A DNA stretch of 64,000 nucleotides from Homarus americanus. Lineage: Eukaryota; Arthropoda; Malacostraca; Decapoda; Nephropidae. Below are positions 57,509 to 64,000 of this stretch, one piece after another. The stretch covers positions 850,835-914,834 of the forward strand of contig NW_024732415.1 of assembly GCF_018991925.1 (NCBI RefSeq), written 5' to 3'. A program made the position numbers and the translations under genes. The notes beneath the pieces were generated by a model. That model searched no databases. It had not been told where the DNA came from and saw only the letters and a program-made list of their open reading frames with translations. The stretch's first letter is position 1; every line of letters begins with the position of its first letter.

Positions 57509-59761
57509 GTTTCCTTTTTTAATCTGATAAAATGAAAATAAAAATAAATCCCCCTTGACCAAATTTTCTTTGATGGAAAATTATGATCAGCACCCACACA
57601 CCTACTCCACCCACTCACCAAACCCACCCAATTACTCACCCACACTCCCACCTACTCACCCATCCACACCCACTTACCCAAACACCTACCCAACTACCCA
57701 CTCACACACACCCAACTACCCACACACACCTACCCACACACACCTACCCACACATCCTCCTACCCCACCCTAATCTCACCATTGCAGGTAGCGCATCACT
57801 TCTACAACACCAAGATGGAGGTAGAGTTAGTGAGCGAGAAGTTTATCTTCGACACCTCCCACGTGACCTTTCAGCTGACCTTCGACAACCAAGCCTTCTC
57901 TAACCAGGTCAGCCTCACCCTTATCCGGGAAGAACAGACGCTACCACTTCGAGGCAACCTGTTGTTCGAGATCTTCCCCTTCTGCATCCTCTTCGGGTGA
58001 GTTCTCTTGTCTGTTTTTCTTTTGTTTTCTTTTGTTTTATTCCATATTGTCAGTACAGGCCATCATTAGCGTCTGGTGTACTCTCTTTCTCTCTCTCTCT
58101 TCCTGTCTTTCTCCTTTTACTTTCTCTCTCTCCCTATTTTCTCCCCTCTCTCTTCATTCTTTACCCCTCCCCATCTCTCTGCCTCTCTCTCTCCTCCTCC
58201 TCTATCTCTCATTCACACCCACTCTTTCTCCCCCTTCTCTCTCTCTTTACAAGTATGACCCCTGACCTCTGACCTCTGCTTACCCTACCCCCCTCCCCAG
58301 GAACAAGATGGTGGTGAAGTATATCGGCAATAGCATGATGCAGATCTTACCAGAGCTCGTGGGGCAGAAACTCACGGATTGGTTTGACCTGACTCGACCC
58401 CACGTTGCATTTAAGTTTGAGAGCGTAAGTATCACTCCAAAGTTTACCCTCGAGGATGATGTTTATAGTCAAGAAGTTAATGTGAGAATGTGTGGGAGTA
58501 TAGTATGTGTAGTATGGTGGTAAATGTGTAGTGTGATGGTGAATGTGTAGTACTAGTGTTATCTCTCTCCATAACAGTCTCATTACTAAACCCTCACCTC
58601 TCCATCCCTCCATCATCCACCCCCCTCCCTCTCATTACCCGTCTCATTACTAAACCCTCACCTCTCCATCCCTCTTATCATCCACCCCCCCTCCCTCTCA
58701 TTACCCGCCTCTCCACCCACACATCTCACCATCCCCTTTACCACACTACCCCCTCACCCTCCCACTACCATCCCTCTTACCACCACCCCTACATCTCCCC
58801 ACCTCCTTACCCTCACTCTCATCACTCCAACCCTCTCACCACCCCTACATCTCCCCACCTCCTTCCCCTCACTCTCATAACTCCAACCCTTTCACCACAC
58901 CTACATCTCACCACCACCTCTCCACAGATTCTCCTACGAACCAACAACATCTTCGAGGTGGTGACGGTGGAGTCGGTGTTTGAGAATAATAAGAAGAAGA
59001 AGGAGAATGGTAACGTACACGGTGACATCCTTAACCTGTCCGAGGAAGATGTAACTGAAAAGTCATTCAAACTCAAAGGTACGCACGCCCTCCGACTCTC
59101 ATACGCAGTCTGATTTGCGTAGGTTACCTCCCATACGCCCTAGATGCCTTGAATTGCTTAGGTTTCCTCTCATACACCCTAGGTGCTTTGTCATGCGTAG
59201 GTCCCCTCTCATACACCTTCTGCCTTGAGGAAGTTCTCTGATTTGGTTACCTACGCAAAGATAAATTGCCTTTATTAATAGGCCCATCTCTTAATTGGCC
59301 CTGGAGCCTGTTAGAATTGGAGTCTATTAAAACTGGTTCCTATTAAGGACAGGAGGCCACTTAAGACTCGAGCCCATTAGAGCCTGGAGCCCACTTAACC
59401 TGTCAGGCTCTTAAGTGACAGAGAGACGATTCTTTCATAAATAAGCAAGTCTCTTTAAATTACCTGGGCTTGGTGCTTTCATCCTGTCTATTTGTCTGTT
59501 TATCTCTCTATCTATCTATCTATCTAGTTCTCCATTATTCTTGTATCTCTCTCTCTCTCTCTCACACACACACATCCTTCCACCCTCCCTCTCACCCCAC
59601 TCACTCTCCCTCTCACCCCACTCACTCTCCCCACAGGTCAGATGGTGTACATGGAGGACTGGAAGCTGATCTTATTCCTGGCTACACCTGTAATGAAGGA
59701 CCTCGACTCTCTTATCTACTCCGGCCTCTTCATCAACGATCTCTCCATGCACGACTTCTCC

Positions 59762-59836
<75 letters not shown>

Positions 59837-61431
59837 ACCTGTACAGTTATGGGAGTATCTGTATCAACAACTACTATATCCTCTCTCTCACTCTCAAGTT
59901 CACTCTCTCACTCTAACTTTGACTTTCACACTTTCATTCTCTCACACACCCACTCACTCTCACACTGACAGTCATCCACCCATTCATTCTCACACCTACA
60001 CACTCATAATCGTTCTTACACTCTAACTTTAACTCTCACACATTTACTCATTCTCCCACACACTCTCTCTCACACCGTCTCACCCTCACCCCCCAGGGAT
60101 CTCATACTAGCGGGGACACAACAGTCGGTGGAGCTGAACCTGGCGCTGGAGCAGGAGCAGCAGAAGAGTAAGAAGCTGGAGGAGTCGATGAAGAAATTAG
60201 ATGACGAGATGAGACGGACGGACGAACTCCTGTACCAGATGATCCCCAGACAGGTGGCCCAGAGGCTGAGGAAGGGCGAGAACCCCGTCGACACCTGTGA
60301 GGTTAGTGACGCGCACACACACACACACACCTGTTGACACCTGTGGGGTTAATGGCACACACACACACATACCTGTTGACACCTGTGGGGTTAGTGACAC
60401 AAACACACACACACACACACACACACACCTGTTGGCACCTGTGGGGTAGTGACACAAACACACACACACACACACCTGTTGGCACCTGTGGGGTTAATGA
60501 CACAAACAGACACACACACACACCTGTTGGCACCTGTGTGGGGTTAATGGCACACACACACACACACCTGTTGGCACCTGTGGGGTTAGTGACACAAACA
60601 CACACACACACACAGACCTGTTGGCACCTGTGGGGTTAGTGAGCACAAACACACACACACACACACACACCTGTTGGCACCTGTGGGTTAATGACACAAA
60701 CAGACACACACACACCTGTTGGCACCTGTGGGGTTAGTGACACAAACACACACACACCTGTTGGCACCTGTGGGGTTAGTGACACACAAACACACACACA
60801 CACACACACCTGTTGGCACCTGTGGGGTTAGTGGCACAAACACACACACACACCTGTTGGCACCTGTGGGGGTTAGTGACACAAACACACACACACACAT
60901 ACCTGTTGACACCTGTGGGGTTAGTGGCACACACACACACACCTGTTGGCACCTGTGGGGTTAGTGACACAAACACACCTATTAACACCAAGAAAAAGAA
61001 CCACAACAAAACAAAAACAACAACAAACACCACAACAGTATCAATCACAACTCCAAAAACAACTACAACAACAATGTGACCAAATACATAAAAAAAAACA
61101 CCCTAACCTAACCTAACCTAACCTAACCTAACCTAACCTAACCTAACCTAACCTAACCTAACCTAACCTAACCTAACCTAACCTAACCTAACCAAACCCG
61201 TCACCTACATAAGTCACATCTATCAGGTGAGTTCAGAACAAGTTTACCTGTACATATAGTAGGTGAGGGAGCGGTCACCTGTGAACACCTGAGTAATTAG
61301 GAAAGTTTTAATGTTTAAGTGAGTTAGAGAAATAAATGAATGTTATCTTGAAGTTGATTATATTTACACCAACATATGATATTTGTCTGTCTGTCTGTCT
61401 GTCTGTCTGTGTCTGTCTGTCTGTCTGTCTG

Positions 61432-61466
<35 letters not shown>

Positions 61467-61532
61467 ATATGTTTATCTATCTATCTTTGACTCTCCTTTT
61501 ATCTATCAATCAATCTATCTATCAATCTATCC

Positions 61533-61566
<34 letters not shown>

Positions 61567-62421
61567 GGTCTTCCCTTCTGTCTGTCTGTCTCTCTGTCTC
61601 TCTCCTATCTCCTACAAATCACCACCAATACCCTACCCACCCCCCCTCCTTGACGCGTGTGATCTCCTACCCTGGGTCTCCTATGTCTCCTCCTAACAGA
61701 CCTTCGAGAGTGTGACCATACTGTTCTCCGATGTGGTGACCTTCACGCAGATCTGTAGTCGCATCACGCCCATGGAAGTGGTCTCCATGCTCAACGCTAT
61801 GTACTCCATCTTCGATAAATTGACGGAGAAGCACAATGTGTATAAGGTGGGTGGTCTCCTAGGTTGAGTTAAGTGTTGTGGTCTCCTAGTTAGGTTTGAT
61901 GGGTGGTCTCCTAGTTAGGTTAGGGGGGGTGGTCTCCTAGATTAAGTTAGGTGGGTGGTTTCCTAGGTTAAGTTAAGTGGATAGTTTCCTAGGTTTTTAA
62001 GTGAAAGGTCTCCAAGGTTAAGTTAGGTGAAGGGTCTCCTAGGTTATGTTATATAAGAGAAATGATCTCCTAGGGTCATTAACTCAATACATTTATTAAC
62101 GAGGGAACAATTATTATTTCTCCACCCCAAACATCTCCTCTCTCCCTCCTCCTTCCCCCCTGGCAGGTTGAGACGATAGGCGACGCGTACATGGTGGTAG
62201 CCGGTGCCCCAGAGAGACAGGCTAACCACGGGGAAATGGTCTGTGACATGTCAATGGATATGGTTGAGGCCATTACTGAACTCACCGATCCCTCTACTGG
62301 TAAGGTGGACACGTGTTGTATGGTTAATTGGGGTGATGGGGTGATGGGTGATGGGTAGGTGTCTGTGGGGGTGTGTGTGGGGTTGTGTGTGGGTGGGTGT
62401 GTGGGTGTGTGTGTGTGGGGT

Positions 62422-62478
<57 letters not shown>

Positions 62479-62874
62479 ATCCCTTGTGAAGAGATGAAAG
62501 AGTTGTATGCATAAGTTTGTATATATCTCTGTATACTTGCATGTCCTTAGGTATTCAATTACAACTGTATTGTCTATGCGTAACCATGTCAGTCATGTGT
62601 GTATGTCCCTGTGTAGCCATACAAGACACACACACACACACACACACCTCAAATAGTTATCATCAATACACAATAACTTTCAATACACTCGCTCTAACTC
62701 TCAACCCCCGTTCTCTCCCTCCCCCCACCCCTCATCTTACCCCTGGACGTGGGCATGGGCATACAGGTAACCACTTAAGGATACGTGTAGGGGTGCATAC
62801 AGGCATGGTGGTGGCAGGAGTGGTCGGCCTCAAGATGCCTCGCTACTGCCTCTTTGGTGATGCCGTCAACACAG
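56470..62874 (+). CDS. Gyc88E: Atypical soluble guanylate cyclase, Gyc88E / beta-3 type (11 exons, 3' end missing)
   Basis: It converts GTP to cyclic GMP in the cytosol. Characterised Gyc88E and Manduca beta-3 relatives are only weakly NO-responsive, can act without a second subunit and respond to oxygen.
Exons: 56470-56637, 56866-56992, 57208-57362, 57788-57996, 58301-58424, 58928-59078, 59637-59763, 60097-60301, 61700-61846, 62167-62299, 62767-62874. All junctions are AG/GT and phases match, giving 551 codons plus one base.
The H-NOX domain spans about 1-180, with proximal haem ligand His104 and Tyr133-x-Ser135-x-Arg137. The HNOBA/PAS region spans about 205-355, the coiled coil about 361-400, and the cyclase domain starts near 415. 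Both metal aspartates (Asp433, Asp477), purine-recognising Glu473 and Cys543 are present in one chain, as expected for a homodimer-competent enzyme. MYGLL at residue 1 is the normal H-NOX start. The next exon (after NT551) lies beyond the window. Confidence 0.96.
56638..57207 (+). other. Introns 1 (56,638-56,865) and 2 (56,993-57,207)
   Basis: Intron 1 is pyrimidine-rich throughout. Intron 2 holds about five TTATCCGGACTG-like words between 57,030 and 57,145. The same TATCCGG/TATCC word recurs in intron 11 at about 62,925-63,000. Confidence 0.85.
56866..56992 (+). CDS. Gyc88E: Exon 2: residues 57-98 plus one base, H-NOX
   Basis: The acceptor is CTCCGGTCTCCAACAG. It encodes [20 protein letters not shown] and then [20 protein letters not shown], the conserved H-NOX core. 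The donor G|GTGAGA splits the Gly99 codon. Confidence 0.95.
57208..57362 (+). CDS. Gyc88E: Exon 3: residues 99-150, haem-ligand exon
   Basis: Contains [20 protein letters not shown] with proximal haem His104, and YRSKR (Tyr133, Ser135, Arg137) that contacts the haem propionates. It ends CAG|GTGGGT in phase 0. Three further copies of this donor follow at 28-bp spacing. Confidence 0.95.
57363..57787 (+). repeat. Intron 3: donor-anchored 28-bp array, (AAT)n and CCCACAC units
   Basis: CATACAG|GTGGGTCATCG units put donors at 57,363 (used), 57,391, 57,419 and 57,447, exactly 28 bp apart. (AAT)n at about 57,468-57,506. CCCACTCACC-type units fill about 57,590-57,765 before the acceptor. Confidence 0.9.
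57788..57996 (+). CDS. Gyc88E: Exon 4: residues 151-220 (part), H-NOX end and HNOBA start
   Basis: The acceptor is CTCACCATTGCAG. It reads [20 protein letters not shown] and onwards to [13 protein letters not shown]. The FEIFPF motif marks entry into the H-NOX-associated/PAS region. The donor GG|GTGAGT splits Gly220. Confidence 0.95.
58301..58424 (+). CDS. Gyc88E: Exon 5: residues 220-261, HNOBA/PAS
   Basis: The acceptor is CCCTCCCCAG. It encodes [20 protein letters not shown] then [20 protein letters not shown], typical of the family's HNOBA segment. The donor AGC|GTAAGT is strong despite C at -1. Confidence 0.95.
58425..58927 (+). repeat. Intron 5: two C-rich minisatellites
   Basis: CATTACTAAACCCTCACCTC units of about 64 bp at about 58,577-58,710, then CACCACCCCTACATCTCCCC units of about 62 bp at about 58,780-58,920. 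The last unit merges with the acceptor's pyrimidine tract. Confidence 0.85.
58928..59078 (+). CDS. Gyc88E: Exon 6: residues 262-312 (part), HNOBA/PAS with acidic/basic linker
   Basis: [20 protein letters not shown] is conserved. The following [20 protein letters not shown] linker varies between relatives. The donor AAAG|GTACGC starts a diverged array of about 40-bp units. Confidence 0.93.
59079..59225 (+). repeat. Intron 6: donor-anchored array of about 40-bp units
   Basis: AG|GT boundaries lie at 59,079 (used donor), 59,123, 59,162 and 59,201, spaced 44, 39 and 39 bp. Units share CTCTCATACACCCTAG-type words. The downstream AG|GT sites are weak donors (GTTACC, GTTTCC, GTCCCC). Confidence 0.7.
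59270..59410 (+). repeat. Intron 6: diverged relative of the GGGCCC element
   Basis: GGAGTCTATTAAAACTGG at 59,319-59,336 resembles GGGGTCTATTAGGACTGG of 3,493-3,510 at 15 of 18 positions. Neighbouring words (GAGCCCATTAGAGCCTGGAG) also recall that element. Confidence 0.35.
59637..59763 (+). CDS. Gyc88E: Exon 7: residues 312-354 (part), HNOBA end
   Basis: [20 protein letters not shown] and [12 protein letters not shown] are strongly conserved. The donor is CAG followed directly by a pure (GT)n tract, so no separate donor consensus exists beyond GT. Confidence 0.95.
59764..59833 (+). repeat. Intron 7: (GT)n beginning at the 5' splice site
   Basis: About 35 uninterrupted GT units start at the first intronic base. 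The rest of the intron is CACTCTC/ACACTC low complexity up to the acceptor at 60,096. Confidence 0.95.
60097..60301 (+). CDS. Gyc88E: Exon 8: residues 354-422, signalling helix and coiled coil
   Basis: The acceptor is CACCCCCCAG. It encodes [20 protein letters not shown], an amphipathic coiled coil, and then [20 protein letters not shown], the linker into the cyclase domain. The donor GAG|GTTAGT is repeated downstream about 14 times. Confidence 0.96.
60290..60980 (+). repeat. Intron 8: array of about 45-bp units copied from the exon 8 / intron 8 junction
   Basis: Fourteen downstream copies of ACACCTGTGGGGTTAGTGAC (or close variants) separated by (CA)n and CACCTGTTG. The founder is the exon end GACACCTGTGAG plus donor GTTAGTGAC at 60,290-60,310. 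Almost all copies have GGG where the exon has GAG, and several have GTTAATG instead of GTTAGTG. Confidence 0.95.
61101..61193 (+). repeat. Intron 8: perfect (CCTAA)18 telomere-type block
   Basis: About 18 uninterrupted CCTAA units, the longest pure block in the window, inside an intron. It equals (TTAGG)n on the minus strand. Confidence 0.95.
61383..61610 (+). repeat. Intron 8: (CTGT)n and (CTAT)n tracts
   Basis: (CTGT)n at about 61,384-61,464 passes into (CTAT)n at about 61,505-61,566, then short CTGT/CT runs. Confidence 0.9.
61700..61846 (+). CDS. Gyc88E: Exon 9: residues 423-471, cyclase catalytic domain
   Basis: [20 protein letters not shown] holds metal-binding Asp433, followed by [20 protein letters not shown]. 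The donor AAG|GTGGGT begins a 26-bp repeat. Confidence 0.96.
61847..62075 (+). repeat. Intron 9: donor-anchored 26-bp array
   Basis: About nine units of AG|GTGGGTGGTCTCCTAGGTTA starting exactly at the used donor 61,847. An identical AG|GTGGGT recurs at 61,951; other units are GTGTTG, GATGGG, GTGGAT, GTGAAA or GTGAAG. Confidence 0.85.
62167..62299 (+). CDS. Gyc88E: Exon 10: residues 472-516 (part), cyclase catalytic domain
   Basis: [20 protein letters not shown] carries Glu473 (guanine recognition) and the second metal ligand Asp477. The donor G|GTAAGG is followed by (GT)n further down. Confidence 0.96.
62320..62645 (+). repeat. Intron 10: GGGTGATGG units, (GT)n and (CA)n
   Basis: GGGGTGATGGGTGATGGG at about 62,330-62,358, interrupted then pure (GT)n to about 62,477, and (CA)n at about 62,627-62,647. 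Confidence 0.9.
62767..62874 (+). CDS. Gyc88E: Exon 11: residues 516-551 plus one base, cyclase catalytic domain (last exon in window)
   Basis: [20 protein letters not shown] followed by [15 protein letters not shown] includes Cys543 and Asn550. The donor G|GTAAGA is strong. The conserved continuation with the transition-state arginine is not found in the remaining 1.1 kb, so the gene continues off the window. Confidence 0.95.
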
Positions 62875-62999
62875 GTAAGAACTCTCACCTGTACGATCTT
62901 TCTCTGTTATCCTAACGTTTGATTATCCGGAGTGACAAATATCCATACTTTCGCATATCCAGAGTGCTAAATATCCGAACTTTTCGCATATCCATTGTC

Positions 63000-63465
63000 A
63001 AATATCCATAATCACTTATCCAGGCTCATCCACCCTGCTTATCCACCGCTCATCCACTCATCTACCTTATTTATCCAAACTCATCCACCTAACTTATCCA
63101 GGCTCATCCATCTCACTTATCCAACCTCATCCACCTTACTTATCCAACCTCACCCACCTCACTTATCCACTCTCAGCCACCCTACTTATCCAGGCTCATC
63201 CACCTCACTTATCCACGGTCATCCACCTCACTTATCCACTCATCTACCTTATTTATCCAAACTCATCCACCTAACTTATCCAGGCTCATCCATCTCACTT
63301 ATCCAACCTCATCCACCTTACTTATCCAACCTCATCCACCTCACCTATCCACTCTCAGCCACCCTACTTATCCAGGCTCATCCACCTCACTTATCCACGC
63401 TCATCCACCCACTTATCCAGCCTCATCCACCCCAATTATCCATGCTCATCCACCTCACTTTGAGT
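63000..63465 (+). repeat. Intron 11: about 23-bp CTCATCCACCTCACTTATCC array with 182-bp higher-order repeat
   Basis: About 20 units. CATCTACCTTATTTATCC occurs at 63,059 and again at 63,241, with the same order of variant units after each, giving a 182-bp higher-order period. The 159-codon frame is translated repeat. Confidence 0.95.
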
Positions 63466-63534
63466 GTTTTATAATGTGATTCTCTCGGAGGCTGAGCATA
63501 GACCTCGTTAACTCAGTTTCCTCCCTCCTTTAGT

Positions 63535-63900
63535 GATTACTGCCTCCCATGATGACGTTACTGCCTCTCATGATGACGTTACTGCCTTTCATGACACTTA
63601 GAGGTCAACAGGGGTCATCAGAAGTAGTTATAGGTCATCAGAATTATTTACAGGTCATCGGAAGTACTTAAAGATCAACAGAGGTCATCACGAGATAATA
63701 GAGGCACTTAAAGGTCAACAGAGGTCATCACAGGAGAACAGACACACTTAGAGGTCATCAAATAATATCAAGAGACACCTAAAGGTCAACAGGGGTCAAG
63801 AGAGGTAACCACAGGAGAACAAACACACTTAGAGGTCTTTACATATCAAGAGGCACCTAAGGGTCAACAGGGGTCAAGAGAGGTCATTTACCTATACCCA
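63535..63900 (+). repeat. Intron 11: ATGATGACGTTACTGCC units and AGGTCA-rich repeat
   Basis: Three GACGTTACTGCCTC-type units at about 63,537-63,590. Then about 15 AGGTCA or GGGTCA half-sites in diverged AGAGGTCATCACAGGAGAAC units to about 63,880. No exon is found to the window end. Confidence 0.8.
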
Positions 63901-64000
63901 CACTCTTAAGGGGTCACAAAACTCAACGAAGTTCAGTAAGAAAAACAACTTTCTATTTTCAAGAGTTCACAATCACCAGTTGGCCAAGACGTGATTTAAA

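Noticed and set aside
61101..61193. True chromosome end
   Set aside because: The CCTAA block lies inside an intron with exons on both sides.
62517..62915. Extra coding sequence upstream of exon 11
   Set aside because: The open frame runs through (CA)n and intron sequence. The ATACAG acceptor at 62,761-62,766 and the phase-matched junction to exon 10 define the exon start.

Overview
This window is eukaryotic and almost certainly from an arthropod. A decapod crustacean is the best guess, inferred from three things. First, microsatellites are extremely dense: long (CA)n, (GA)n, (TA)n, (AAT)n and (CTGT)n runs occur every few hundred bases. Second, blocks of TTAGG/CCTAA, the arthropod telomere repeat, are scattered internally. 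Third, the one recognisable gene is an invertebrate atypical soluble guanylate cyclase. I see no prokaryotic features, no rRNA and no CRISPR array.

Layout: bases 1 to about 56,260 appear gene-poor. They hold stacked minisatellites with units of 12 to 127 bp, microsatellites, long polypurine/polypyrimidine tracts, degenerate TTAGG blocks and islands of unique AT-rich sequence. One tRNA-derived SINE (about 50,088-50,310), a possible retroelement 3' end (about 14,360-14,510) and a few weak exon-like or promoter-like segments are the only other non-tandem items I can support. Nearly all long open frames here are translated repeats and are not annotated as genes.

From 56,470 to 62,874 on the plus strand lie 11 coding exons of a Gyc88E / MsGC-beta3-type guanylate cyclase. 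Every junction has AG acceptors, GT donors and matching phase, giving 551 complete codons. They cover the H-NOX haem domain (His104, Tyr133-x-Ser135-x-Arg137), the HNOB-associated/PAS region, the coiled coil and most of the cyclase catalytic domain (Asp433, Glu473, Asp477, Cys543). The gene runs off the right edge: the exon after Thr551 is not in the window.

The most unusual observation is that several intronic tandem arrays in this gene start exactly at an exon-intron junction and repeat the splice site itself. Introns 3, 6, 8 and 9 carry 3 to about 14 downstream copies of their own 5' splice site. The intron 7 donor is the first unit of a (GT)n tract. The acceptor in front of the first coding exon is preceded by two near-copies of itself at about 60-bp spacing. 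Donor-like array units also occur elsewhere, notably at 19.34-19.74 kb. Other arrays repeat transcription-factor-like words: AGGTCA half-sites, CCAAT boxes, ACGCGT, TGACGT, E-box hairpins and TAATTA.
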